Below the pieces are notes generated by a model. That model did not search any database. It was not told the origin of the DNA and saw only the letters and a program-made list of their open reading frames with translations. Made by a program: the position numbers and the translations under genes. This document shows, piece by piece, positions 11,901-23,712 of a stretch of 64,000 nt of DNA. This stretch comes from Caenorhabditis elegans. Taxonomy: Eukaryota > Nematoda > Chromadorea > Rhabditida > Rhabditidae. The stretch is taken from positions 4,398,501-4,462,500 of the forward strand of contig NC_003280.10 of assembly GCF_000002985.6 (NCBI RefSeq). The letters run 5' to 3'. Position 1 is the first letter of the stretch. Each line of letters begins with the position of its first letter.

Positions 11901-14900
11901 GCTTAACGAGAAAGTGTTCCATGATGTTGTCTTGTCCTGCACCTGCAATATTTGCGTTATTTATCATTCAAGCAGCTCGTTTGCCACGGAATACATGATG
12001 TCTTTCATGATTTACTCGAATTTTTCACAACTAGCCATCAAGCATTTCAACGACGAGTTTGCACTCATCAGAAAGCGTGAATTACTGAGAGAAAGTCAGA
12101 TTATGATGCATGGCGACAGTAGCATACAACCGGTAAGTCATTTTAAACACATATAGGGTGGTTCATAATTATGGAGACCGATTTACGGAACTTTACTTTT
12201 TTTGGACAGCTTGCATAACATGTGAATATATACACTTTTTCAATATCATAGAATATAACACAATGACATATGCAATTTCACATTTATTTGATCGGCAAAT
12301 AATGACGTATTTTGCCAATTTACGATTTTTTGGATATTTTATATGTGTGACTTCTCTGCACTTTCATTTATTTTCTGGTTCCTGTCTTGCGCTTCATGTG
12401 CGCGCGCCAAGCGGATTCCCTTATTTTCTTTGTTTTTAACTGCCGAGTAACGCGGCAGTTAGCTACTCCCCAGTGATTATATTAAATCATACAAATATAT
12501 ATTGATATATATATATACAAAAAATGAATTCCAACCCGATTGAGCGATTCCTAAAGTTTTATAATGAATCAAAGTCCAAAAACGAATTTTACCTTTTTTC
12601 TCCCAAACAATTACTCCAACCAAAAACATTTATAGTATTTAAATTGAACATTTACTGTATTTCTTTTTGGTTTGACGTTTTGAAATATGAATTTTACTTC
12701 CAACTGTCTTATTTATGACTTTCAAGAAGGAAAAGCGTTTTTTATTCTCTAAAAAAAAACATTCGAAATCTACAGGATGTAACTTGAATTTTTATAAAAT
12801 AAATAGAAGTTATAGTTTTATACAATGTATCTTTTTTTTCATTAATTAATCGTAACACAGTGCTCGTCCTTTAATCTTTTAATCCTTTAATTCACTATAA
12901 CATTTTTGGAATTGCTCAGTTGGGTTGAGATTTATTATTGCATAAAACAAACATAATTCAATTGATTTAGATACTAGCATCGAAACTCCAACAGCTAGCT
13001 CAAAAAATCACTAAAAATTTTTTTCACAATGGTTTCGATTTCTTCGTATCATACTTTTTATATACTCACTATAAGTCACTATAACAAAAAAAAAAAAAAA
13101 CGTAAATTGGCAAAATATGTCAATAAATGTTTGTCAACCAAATATCACCACCCTCAACCACAAAGACTTCAAGACACTCACAAATCCACTGGACCATGAC
13201 GTTCTAATAGTCTCGATTTAGCTTCTTGTAGATTTTTTAAAGGGATTTACGACTGATTTAATTTTATAATTGTATAAGAAGAATACCCTTGTTTCAACAA
13301 AGCTTTTCACAAAACAAATTTTTTCTGATTGTTGATGGGATTGGTTATGGAAGTGGCTTCTTGTGTGAATGTAGAAAGTCCAAAAAAGTTAGCTCCCCCA
13401 ATTTTTTTGGATTTTTTTTCATATCAACCAGTAATCCAATATGCTTACACCACCAATTTAACCAACTTAAACGTGCCTCAAACTAAAACAACAATTTGGT
13501 ATTTAATATTTTGATATACAGTTGGCCAAAAATATCCTCTTTTAGTTTTCTGACAATAACTTTTTCATTCGTTTGAGTTGAAACTGGAAATCGTCAAAAC
13601 AAGGCTATTGCTTATATATTTTTCAAAAAATTAAAAATAAGACAGTTTCGGTAGAGTTTCGGAAACATTAAAAAAAGTGACATTTTCAAAGCTTCAAAAT
13701 TGGACCTTACGAACTGGGTTGGATTTATATGTCTACGAAACTGTTATAAAACTTTTGAATGCATAATTTTGAAAATTAAAAAAAAAACTTAAGTGCGACA
13801 CTCAAAACTAATTTTTTATTCATACAAGAGACGTTAGGCACTAGACCCAATATTGAAGAAAATAATAGATTCATTTTTTAAGGCTCTCACTACCTTCAAA
13901 ATTGCATGCCACTGGTCCCCATTATTATGGAGCACACTATGCATAAATTTGGGAATTAATTGTTTTTTTTTTCAGAAGCCAAACATTATTCAGCATGAGA
14001 TTTTTGGAATGTGTGTGATTCGATGGCTAACAAAAAACTTGGATTCAAAGGAATGCGCAAACGAAACCACTATGGAAGTTTTCAAGAACGCGCTGAACGT
14101 GAGAAAGAGTTAGGAAAACGTTGAATTTAAAGAGGTTTTTTTAGATTGTGGCATATTTGAAATACCGGACGACAGATCTTTTCTTAACATTGAGACAGCT
14201 TGGAAGACAACTTGAATTTCCAATGGAATGCAACTTTAGCTGGATTCAGCCAATTATTCGGAAGCCTCGTGTTAAGCCTACATTCGAGGGAGCTGGCAGT
14301 ATTTCTCGTGCAGTTTCTCCTATCGGACGCCGTGCTAAACTGGTGAAGAAAGTGACAACTGAGCCTTTTGATTCGCAACGGTTTGAAAATAACCGACTTA
14401 CTATGCAACGAGAAATGCAGTATTTTGCTCATATTCTCTACAGGTTCGAAGTTGTTGATTTGATTCGTTTTTGAAGAAATTATTTCCAGAGAATGGCGTT
14501 GTCGAATGTACTCGTACGTCGGAAAAACATCCAAAAGTTCTTGGGAAGCTGCTTACGGATGGGCCGAATCAACAAATATTGGGTCTCGTAATGCTCAACA
14601 GGAACAACTGGGGAAGTGCAAAAGTGGACTGGTTACTATTCCGGGAGTACATCACTTCAATTCCTGTGGTCAAAATATGCCAGATGATATGACGCTTATT
14701 CAGATCGTAATGGCTGATGATAAGACTATATACTTGGTCAAGCTGCATGCGGATCGTGACCCGATTATCATGCCGTTGGCTCATTATCATCAGGCTATCG
14801 AAGTAATGGATAAATTCACGTATTTACTGGAAGAAGATCGCCAGATTGTCAGCAATCACGAAAAATATAAATTCGAAGAATGTTGGGATCGGCGGAAAAT

Positions 14901-17900
14901 CGTTGATTGTCAAATGAAAAAATGCGTTGAAAATACACAGAAGCATTTTCTCGGTGCTGCAGCGAGTCTTCTGTTGCCTTCTGGACGTCTGGGCCCCAAT
15001 GCAACAGCGTTAGCGATAAAAATGTATAACATGGCAAAGGGTGGACTCTTACCGGGAGAAGCTAAGGAATTGGTTTATCAATCCAAGTTTATACACCCAA
15101 AAACATGGAAATCACTTGTTCTCCGGTACTGCGAGATGAGAGGTATCGATAATAAATCAAAATCGCAACTCCTTCTGTTGCGCAAGGATGGTTTTAATGC
15201 TATGAAACAAGACCAAACGATTCCCGCTTCGTCAAAAATATATACACACCTTGTCATTTGTCCTTATTTGTCACAATTCTGCTGGGAGCGGTTGCCAATT
15301 TTTGCTAAATTTCCATATGTGGTACGACACATTTCAATTCACTCGGCTTTTAGCCAGTTGGACGACATGAGAAATCAAAACAAACAGGTTTCATTTTACT
15401 TTTAAATTCTAGAATGTTTATCCTATTAATCCCAGATCCCGCTAAATATTGGTTTGGAAAACGCGTTCTACATACTTGATCCAGATAACAATTTGAACGG
15501 AACAAAGAGGCGAATGCTGAAATACATTAATAAATTCAATTGGGAAGGAAGTGTTGGCTCGGCACCAAAATTGACGGAGGTTACCGACGCGTTGTCGAAG
15601 CGCGATGCATTTTTGTAAGCTCTAAAAAACGTTCTAAAAAAACGGAGTAGCGAGAATTCAAGATATTTAAAATAGTCTGAAATTCAGAAATACTAAAAAA
15701 GAACAACTGAAAATGTCGAAGCAACATGAAAAATTGTACTATTAAAACATGAATTTTCCCATTTTGGCTAAAATGTCTGTTTGAATTACCTCCAATGAAA
15801 ACTGCAAAACCAATTAGCCGTTCTCTCCGCTATTTTTCAACCAATCATACGGAGTTTTTTGTGATTGAAGGCACTGATTGATGTAAAAAAAATATTTTTT
15901 TGTTAAAGCGAAACCCCGTGCACGCTACTCCACACTTTAACACATATTTCACAAACGACGAAGCGAAGTGCTTCTATTTTAAACTAAAATATTAACCTTT
16001 CGAAATATATGTATGTTGGTTTTTTACTTATTTCTCCGACGTTCCACCAACGGGCACTTTTACGATCCTATAGCATTTTAATGTTTTGCAGTTACTTTGG
16101 ACATGGCTCGGGATCTTCTGTTGTGACACAGTCTCTTATCAGGCAAACGACTTGCAATGCAATTAGTTTTTTAATGGGCTGTGAGAGGTTGAGTTTATTT
16201 GACTTTTGGTATTTAACTGGTATATGGTTTTGCAGCGTTCGAACTATTCCGCAAGCCCACGGCTTTGATGGAACATCTGTGATTCAGGATTACGCGATGG
16301 CAAAATGTCCATCGCTTGTTGGATGCTTATGGGATGTACAGGGTGGGCCAAAAGTATGGTAACACGTTTGCAGCTCTATAACTTTACGTGTGGAGAGAGT
16401 TATTACATCAATTTGTAAAAGTTTTGTTCTCCATAAAATACTGACCAGATGAACGTTTTGAATTTTCAAAATATCCCCATCCACATCGCTGCAGGCCTTC
16501 AGAACTTTTGAGATCACGATCTTTATGGCACGCAAGTTGGCATTCTGCGGGATTTCTACTTTTTTCTCAAGAAATCCATCAAGTGTCTTACAAGTTTTTA
16601 TAGTTCAAAGAATGCTCTTGGTCTGGAGATTCTTTAAAAACAAAAATCCAAAAAAATTCTATCGTGGTATTTCTGTCATGGACTATGGCAGTAGCTGAAG
16701 TCTTGAATGACACAGTCGCCAGAAAGATGGATGTGAGCGGCGGCAGCAGTATGAAGAAAAATTCATTTTTGTACTTTTTGGCACGTTTTGACCTGACTTT
16801 TCAGATTTTTTATAAAAAATTTAGCTCGGATGATTTTGTGGGACGTTACGCCTTTCGAAACCAAAAAAACTGAGTAAATTTCGCAAAGTTGAATTCATGA
16901 AATATTCAAAGGTTATTGCTAGGCGCCAGTGCCGACACAGAAAATTTTTATAGGCTACAAAAACAATCAAAAGCGCTTCTTCACTTCTTTAACTTTGAAT
17001 TTAACATAAAAATCATACATCTGAAAATTATTGGCGTGCGTGGGAGGTGTGTTTGTGTGGGAAGTGCCGCGTGCCAAAACACCGTTTTTTCGAAAGGGTT
17101 CGCTAAATTGCCGAGGTGATTAAAATCGCACCTTATTGGGAAACATTGCAAATTTTAGGTCAAATTGAAGGAAATTTATTCAGCGATCAGTATTCGATCG
17201 AAGAATGTACGTATGACGTGGCAGTCGCGCGAAAAGCTCATGTAAAAGAGCGCTTCATGTGTTACCATACTTTTGGCCCACCCTGTAACTGATAAAGAAA
17301 TTGATTGCTACTTTATGGAATTGATTGATGATTGCTTTGTGAAAACCAAGTCAATTTCTGGAAACAATCAAATTCGGCACTTATCAGAAGCGATGAAGAC
17401 GGCGAGGGAAAAGGTCGTCCTGAATTATTTGACCGCGGCTTCCGTCGTGATATATGGATTTCCAGTTGTCGCAAAACACACTTCAATCGGGAATAACGGC
17501 AAGGAAAACTTACCTATAACTACAGGCAGAATGATTTCTTATTCAAAAAAACCGAAGATAAGAGAAACTGAGCCGAATTCTTCGAATCTTATCCTTGCAT
17601 CAAATTATAATAATATCACTTCAAAGGCTTCACTGAGTCAAGGTGAGGAGGCAAAAAAACCAAAAAAAACTAACAAGACAACGAAAACCGATTTTTTCAG
17701 AACCAATTAAGTTGAAGGAAACAACGAAAATTCAAAAGGAAACTGTGTCCAAGACTCCGAAGCAGAAATCTCTAGCTTCAAATCAAATTCTTACCTTGCG
17801 TTCTGAAACTATGAATCAAGAGGTTCCCAGAAAAGCCATAACAGAGACACGGAGCAAAGTTCAGAAGGCACCTCCGCATCCTACAGCCTCTCAAAATGAA

Positions 17901-18053
17901 GAGGAAAAAGACAATTTGAAAAGAACAAGAAAAAGAAAACTGCTTGTTTCAACCATTCCTAATTTCTGCAAAGAACATGGAGCGAAGAAACCTAGAACTA
18001 CTCGACCGAGTTCTAGATTGATCAAAGCTTTCCACGTTGTTCAGAAAAGTTAA
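8918..18053 (+). CDS. Separase-like (peptidase C50) protein, interrupted by a DNA transposon
   Basis: Separase family: the protease that cuts the cohesin kleisin at anaphase. Exons: 8918-9706, 9768-9930, 10785-11193, 11901-12132, 13976-14098, 14145-14443, 14490-15387, 15436-15614, 16092-16187, 16236-16338, 17288-17642, 17701-18053. They join in one open frame of 1332 residues if the element at 16339-17285 and one TA copy are left out. The N-terminal two thirds is an alpha-helical superfamily-type region without clear motifs. The C-terminal protease region carries the catalytic histidine in YFGHGSGS (exon at 16092) and the catalytic cysteine in FLMGCES across the 16187/16236 junction, then CPSLVGCLWDV and TDKEIDCYF, the usual C50 continuation. 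A basic tail follows. The insertion falls exactly between LWDV and TDKE, so as it stands the gene is split unless the element is spliced out. This is not SEP-1 itself but a paralogue; I do not recall a gene name. Confidence 0.85.
10544..10745. repeat. Near-perfect hairpin (61 bp arms) in an intron of the separase-like gene
   Basis: 10544-10604 is the reverse complement of 10685-10745 with about one mismatch, and the loop is 80 bp. Both arms contain GGTACTTATGGGTTTCGTTC or its complement. It sits about 40 bp before the exon at 10785. It looks like a young MITE or foldback. Confidence 0.85.
11230..11830. repeat. Repeat-derived intron segment
   Basis: The intron 11194-11900 contains blocks such as AAGTAGGCGTGTCCAACCAATCAG. 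These resemble, directly or inverted, blocks near 10180-10270 (AAGTAGGCGCGCGTGGTC, GATTGGTTAGTCACGCC). I see no coding capacity; it is probably remnants of a dispersed repeat family. Confidence 0.45.
12155..13154. mobile_element. Possible ~1 kb non-autonomous DNA element in an intron
   Basis: The left end starts AGGGTGGTTCATAATTATGG, next to TATA. The right end reads CCAAATATCACCACCCT, an imperfect inverted match. An internal pair (12306-12324 against 13101-13119, CGTAAATTGGCAAAATA) supports foldback structure. No transposase ORF and no clean TA duplication on the right, so confidence is low. Confidence 0.35.
13519..13600 (+). mobile_element. Solo Tc1-like terminal sequence
   Basis: After a TA (13517-13518) the sequence CAGTTGGCCAAAAATATCCT and the following ~50 bp closely resemble the Tc1 terminal inverted repeat as I remember it, CAG-start and GGCCAAAAA-core. 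I find no opposite end within the intron, so this is probably a truncated or solo end. Confidence 0.45.
16339..17285. mobile_element. Non-autonomous Tc1/mariner-type element inserted in the separase-like protease domain
   Basis: The ends are perfect 27 bp inverted repeats: CAGGGTGGGCCAAAAGTATG plus GTAACAC at 16339-16365, and the reverse complement at 17259-17285. They are flanked by a TA duplication (16337-16338 and 17286-17287), the signature of Tc1/mariner insertion. The 947 bp is shorter than an autonomous element. On the minus strand near 16440-16590 a frame reads LEKKVEIPQNANLRAIKI then LKACSDVDGDI, which resembles the C-terminal end of mariner-type transposases; the rest of a transposase is not open. 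I infer a deletion derivative. Removing the element and one TA restores GAT-GTA-ACT-GAT in the host exon. Confidence 0.92.
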
Positions 18054-19184
18054 ATGATTCACAACTACTTGAACCCATGTTTTTATTCGAAAGTTTTGAA
18101 ATAGTAGTTATTGTCAAGTTATATTTGAAACAATAAAAATGTACGGTACTATGTTTTGTTATTATCGAGAAAATACGATCACAAAACTTTCACAAAATTT
18201 CTTTCCAACTCACCTGGTGAACTGGTCTCTCGGCAATTCGGCGCCGCTTTTCAACCAACCTTATCATCTTTTCAACTTCCATTTACAAAAGTGGCTAAAC
18301 TTGGTTGAGGAGTGGGTAAAGTTGGGCTAATTTGGTGAAAGTTTGTTAAATCGGAAACATCTTTCACGCTGCTGCAACACATCTGTGAGTTTTTGCGCTG
18401 TAAATAATGGCGGAAGGATAGCATCTGCCTTGTCGTGGATTAGACCTTGCCTGCATTTTATCTCGCGCACGCGAAACTTTTCAACAGCATTTGAATAAGA
18501 TGAGTACTCGAGTTCCGAGAAGATGGATTCCTGGGGCAAATTTGGAGTTTTTTTCAAAATATTCCAGAGATTTCGATACTCCGCTTTTTTAAATCATTAT
18601 AAAATTTGAAGATTTCAAACATGATTTTCTTCACAAAAAAATAACGTGAAGTAATTGAAAATACTTAAATACACCGTCTCTTGGTGAATAAAAAATATTT
18701 TTAATAATTAGGTAATATATTAGACTATAACACATGTATTTATTGTATTAATTATACAATTGTAAAATTTCCAAAATTTTTTCAATTGAAAATTTCAAAA
18801 AATTTGAAATATAAAGTTTTGTGTCATATTCATCAAATTCTCAAAATATTTCGAGCGTTTCAAAGAAATGTCTAACCACTTCATAGTTTTTGAAGTTTTT
18901 TGGTCAATCAACTTTTAATATCAGAAAGAAGCTTCTAGAAATCCTATCCATTTCTAGTATCCTCATACTAAATATATTACCATCCATGTTTACTTCATCT
19001 CTGTCCCCTTTCCCATATGTTGTTTTGTCCTCTAATCTATGATCTCTTCGTTTTGTTTGTTGTTGTTGTTGGTCGTTGAGCTCTTATTGTACTAGAACAT
19101 TCCTCCCCTTTTTTCCATCAGTTCGCTTCACATTCGCTGTCGTATTGTGAATATTGTGCTAACGAAAATTTTACTAAAAGGAAA
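18054..19184. promoter_or_regulatory. Separase-like 3' flank and sod-5 upstream region
   Basis: AATAAA near 18132 could polyadenylate the separase-like transcript. The rest is the sod-5 promoter region. It contains TGTTTAC at 18987-18993 (complement GTAAACA, the core FOXO/DAF-16 site), about 190 bp before the sod-5 ATG, and CTTATCA at 18260-18266 (DAF-16-associated element). sod-5 is a known DAF-16 target. Whether these particular sites are used is inference. Confidence 0.5.
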
Positions 19185-20513
19185 ATGGATATTCTCTCTG
19201 ATATTGCCAATGCCGTTCTTCCACAGGTAAATGCGTTTATATTTTGGGACATTTTAAGTGGATGTATCATATAAAAAATTAATATTCGAAAATAAGACAA
19301 TTATAATATGAAAACTTTAAATTAACTCACTTTACAGGACGTTGTTTCCAAAGTAGAGTCGAAACGTGCTGTAGCGGTTCTCCGTGGAACTGCTGTCTTC
19401 GGAACTGTTTGGCTTACCCAGGTGAGAACTGGTTGAAAGATTTTTTTTTGGTATTTTTAAAGATAAAGCATCGCCAATGAGATCAGAGAGTTTTCCCCAA
19501 AAATTATATTCTGTAGAAATATGTCAATTTTCGCCTATCATATAAAACGCAAAAATCACACCATTTGAAATGGAAGTACAATTGCGCTCCACTGCCAATT
19601 GGTCTCGTTAGGTATTGGCGACAGAACTGTAAAATCAAACTTTTTTATTTATTTTTGCTCCAAACTTTCAGTAGTTGTTCAATTGCATTTTTAATTATTT
19701 TCAGGCCAAATTTTTTTTAAAATGAATATTGTAAAAACCTAAAAGCCACGAAAAAACTGCCCAATACCTAACGAGACCCATATTATTATATTATTATATT
19801 ATTTCGCGTCGGAGCGCGGTTGCACTTCAACTTCAAAAGGCGAGAAATTTTGGAATGGCACTAGGCGAAAACTGACATTTTCCATTAAAATATAAAATTT
19901 AAATTTTCTTACAATGTGTTTAATAGGAAATTTCCACACCGGAGTCATTCCACCATTAAAATAAATTGGGAAAAATCAAATCCCTATTTATTACTCTAGA
20001 CCGTTTCAGAAAGCCGAAGGTGAAGAGACCGAATTCGAAGGAGAGATCAAGGGATTGTCACCAGGACTTCATGGATTCCATATCCATCAATATGGAGACT
20101 CAACCGATGGATGTACGTCTGCTGGGCCACACTTCAATCCATGCAAAATGAATCATGGAGGAAGAGATGTAAGTGATTTCACAGGCTATTTGTTATCTCT
20201 AAATGACTATTTTCAGTCCGTGGTCCGCCACGTTGGTGACCTTGGAAACGTTGAAGCTGGCGCCGATGGAGTTGCGAAGATCAAGTTCTCCGATAAGGTG
20301 GTCAGCCTCTTCGGAGCGAACACTGTTATCGGACGTTCCATGGTTGTCCACGTCGATCGAGATGATCTTGGTAAGCTTTCGACAGAAGGTTCTGATAAAT
20401 ATCAAAACATTTCAGGCCAGGGAATCGACGACAAGGCCGAGGAGTCTTTGAAGACTGGAAACGCTGGCGCTCGCGCTGCTTGTGGAGTCATTGCTCTTGC
20501 CGCTCCTGCATAA
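19185..20513 (+). CDS. sod-5: SOD-5, Cu/Zn superoxide dismutase
   Basis: Cytosolic copper/zinc superoxide dismutase, converting superoxide to hydrogen peroxide and oxygen. It is the minor, DAF-16-inducible paralogue of SOD-1. Exons: 19185-19226, 19338-19421, 20010-20168, 20217-20370, 20416-20513, giving 178 residues with stop TAA at 20511-20513. Metal-binding motifs are all present: [27 protein letters not shown], and [10 protein letters not shown]. The first exon encodes a short N-terminal extension ([14 protein letters not shown]) before the beta-barrel. The start is the only ATG in frame with good context (GAAAATGG). AATAAA follows near 20616. Intron 19422-20009 carries a foldback repeat also seen near 59.3 kb. 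Confidence 0.97.
19573..19828. repeat. Foldback element in a sod-5 intron
   Basis: Left GAAGTACAATTGCGCTCC pairs with right GGAGCGCGGTTGCACTTC. Inner arms carry GGTCTCGTTAGGTATTGG and CCAATACCTAACGAGACC. The same inner and outer motifs recur at 59337-59658. Confidence 0.75.
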
Positions 20514-21786
20514 ATCTTATTGACTGGACTCTTTTTTTCTAATTTATAAGATTTTTGACATTTTCCATGAGAAACACAAATCCTACTAATGTACATAGAC
20601 TTTCGCTGCTTGTAAATAAACGTTTTATTTAGCTTTGAATTTTTTTTTCGGCAGGACCAGCGATTTCATGTTCAGAAATACGTCTTAAACTCAATAATAT
20701 AAAATTCAAATGCCTGATATTTGAAAATGGAAGAATACTTTTGAAAAGTTCGGCCACGGCCAGGTTGTGTACTCCTCGTGGAGAAGAGTGTTTTTTGTTG
20801 CAAAGGATTATACAGTTTTCGCATAAAATACTTGATTTTTCTTTTTTTTTTGGATTTTTTCTCGTATTTTGATTCGAATTTCCTATTTATCACGAGTTTA
20901 TAAAAGGAAAATTAAATTTTTTTTTGTATAAAACTTTAAAAAACGAGAATTTTTCTATTTTCAACCGTAAATACATCAATTTTCACCAATTCAACTTCGA
21001 ATAAGAAGTGAATTAACAATTTTAATGTAAATTGCAAAAAAAAATCAGCATAAATGATCAGAAAATGAGAATTCTACCCGAAAACTACAGTATTACTTCT
21101 CCACGGGGAGTACACAAGCTGCGTAAATCGACACACGGCCGCGTTAGTCGTTTACGTGTTTTACATTAATTTAAAACGTATTTTTCATGTTTAAATAAAC
21201 TTTGGAAGCCATTAAAAGCGGAAAATTAACTATTTTTGGCTATCGTAATTTTGTAAAATAAAATATTTAGAAAAAAATAATGTGATTTTCGATCAGTTAT
21301 CAGTGATAAGCAAAGCAATTATATAACTTCCCACGCTTTTCACTGCATATATATAAATATCAGAAGAGGGATTCCTAATTGTCAGTCTTAACCGGCAAAA
21401 GATTTCCTCTAGAGATTTACTCTGCGTCTCCGCGGTGTCTGCACTCTCTCCTCGTCTACCTTCTTTATCTTCCCTTTTTACAGGCCATCTTTTGATCGTT
21501 AAATCGATTTTTCTCTTGAGAAAATCCATTTTTAAATCATTTTCACGTGGACGCCATGCTTTTTTAATATAAAATATAAATGTCGTCAGATTACGCACAT
21601 TCTACGCAATCACCGATCAAATTAAATTTCTCGTTAACGAGAAAATTTTTTACCTCTTCGTTTTTTATCTTTTTTATCTCTCTTTTGCGATCCCCGCGTG
21701 TTGAACTCCACGTTGAAAAAATAAAAATCAGATAGAACAAAAAATGACGATTGCAGAGAAAACGAGAAGATCGAAAAACGGATGGA
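20514..21786. other. Intergenic region sod-5 to bpnt-1
   Basis: It holds the sod-5 polyadenylation signal near 20616 and an imperfect inverted repeat pair: about 20740-20800 (TTGTGTACTCCTCGTGGAGA) against 21085-21145 (TCTCCACGGGGAGTACACAA), each next to an ACACGGCC or CACGGCC block. It also holds the presumed bpnt-1 promoter. No coding signal. Confidence 0.55.
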
Positions 21787-23712
21787 ATGATTTCGGCACC
21801 AGTTGAAATGTTCAACAAAGCGAGTTTTCTCACGAGACTCGTCGCCTCGTCTGTCCGAGTTTCAGAGGCTGCCGGGGGTCTTATTAAAGTGAGTTTTTTT
21901 TAAATTTTAAAATATAGAATCTACTCGAAAAACTGTTAAAAAAGACCTCTCGTCAGGCCGAAAAGCTTAAAAAAATCAATAATTTAAGTTTAAAAATGGA
22001 AAAAAATTGTTTCGTCTTTCAGAATGTCATGGCCGGCGGAGATCTCAAAATCATCGATAAATCGGAGCACGGATCCGGCTACGATCCACAAACGGAAGCA
22101 GATCGTCGGGCTCAATACTGCATAGTTCAGTCTCTGCAGAAGCATTTCAAGAATATTAATATTATCGGCGAAGAGGTAAAAAATTAGAAGCTCTCAAAAA
22201 TTAATTTAGAAAAGCATAAAATTTAATTTTTTTTCAGGAAGACACAACTGCTTGCCCGGAAATCGAAATGGGATTCAGTGCGGACGTGCTCCAAATGGAA
22301 CGCCTGATGAGCACGGAGCTCAAGAATATCCAGGAAAATGATGTTGTAGTCTGGGTGGATCCGTTGGATGGAACATCAGAAGTCGCGTTGGCAGTTAAGA
22401 ATAAGAATATGGCATTGTTGGAGCAGGTCACTGTGTTGATTGGAATCGCGTATAAGGGACGACCGGTGGCTGGAATTATTCATCAACCATATCATGAGAA
22501 GCTTGGAAGGACGGTTTGGGCGATTCAAGGTTGTGGAGTTCATGGAGTTGTTCCGGCTACTGGTAATTATTGATTAAAATTTTAAAAAAATATATTAAAA
22601 ATGAAAATTTTCGCGAAAAAGTGCGATTTCGTACTCAAAATTACTGCCTGGTCCTGGTCCTAGCAAGAGGAAAATATTCTTCTTTCTGGTCTTGAAACGA
22701 CCAAGTACTGTAATTCCAAATTTTCAAAAAAATTGATTTTTCATAGTTTTTCGGCAAAATTATATTTATTCATTTAAAAACCTCAAAATTTAACTATAAG
22801 AACACATTAAATTTTAACAAATTATACTAAAAACTATGAAAAATTTCGAAAAATTGATACAAAACAGAAGTTTGAACCTACAGTACTCCTTAAAGTCGCA
22901 TACCTTTTTGCGTTTACAAAAATTTGTAGTTTCGAGACCAGGTACCGTATTTTTTCGCGCAAAACTCGTAAAATGTAGCTTTTAATAATACCGAAAACAT
23001 TTATCAAATAAAAAAAACCATTTTCCGTATTTGTCACCAAAAATTACCACTTTTCAGCTACAGTACCCAGGTGTTTTAGTTTTTTTTAAAGAAAAAATTA
23101 CGAAAAACACTGGAATCGCGAGTAAAAAAAATTCCGCTCGAGACCGTAATTTTTGGGAAAAAATCGCAAAAAAAAAACAATTTTCGAATAAAATAAAATT
23201 GTGCAAAAAATTTCAAAAATGTTTAATCAATCAGTCATGAACCTTTAAAACTAGAGTACCCCCGATTTTTTCGCTGCTTTTTACAATTTTTCAATAAATT
23301 ATATTTTCCAGGAAATGCTCAAAAAATCGTGGTGACAACTCGAAGCCATCTCAGCGAATCTGTCTCCAACGCCCTCGAAGCTCTGAAAACTCGAAATTTG
23401 GCGGATAGCGTTGAAAAAGTCGGTGGAGCCGGATTCAAGGTGCTCAAAGTTCTGGAAGGGTGTGCAGCGTATGTCTTTGCAAGTGCTGGTTGTAAGAAAT
23501 GGGACACGTGTGCAGTTGAAGCCGTGTTGACTGCTGCTGGAGGAACTCTTACGGACATTTCGGGCCGTGATATTCGATATGAGCCCGGTGTGCAGCTTAA
23601 TAATACGGGAGGAGTACTGGCGACGGCTTCATGGGTCAAGCATAAGGATTATATCGATACGATTCCACAAGAAATCAAGAATATGTTGCCGGAGATTTCA
23701 TCGAAAAAGTGA
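21787..23712 (+). CDS. bpnt-1: BPNT-1, 3'(2'),5'-bisphosphate nucleotidase
   Basis: Lithium-sensitive, magnesium-dependent phosphatase of the inositol monophosphatase superfamily. It hydrolyses 3'-phosphoadenosine 5'-phosphate to AMP, clearing a by-product of sulfation. Exons: 21787-21888, 22023-22175, 22238-22562, 23312-23712, in all 326 residues, close to the human enzyme at about 308. Superfamily motifs are seen: TEAD in exon 2, IIGEE running into the next exon's [13 protein letters not shown] (metal-binding DPLDGT), and [13 protein letters not shown] (the WDxxxxE motif). The ATG was chosen because [14 protein letters not shown] leads in frame into the helical start typical of BPNT1 and no upstream ATG is in frame. 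Loss in worms is reported to affect ASJ neurons (recalled). Confidence 0.94.
22563..23311. other. Large bpnt-1 intron with dispersed repeat pieces
   Basis: AT-rich intron with blocks such as CCTGGTCCTGGTCC, TACGGTACCTGGTCTCGAAA and AAAGTCGCATACCTTT, typical of inverted dispersed repeats. No exon signal in phase between the flanking exons. Confidence 0.5.

Noticed and set aside
16664..17119. Short plus-strand frames inside the transposon
   Set aside because: No resemblance to a transposase catalytic region in these frames. Only the minus-strand C-terminal relic is plausible.
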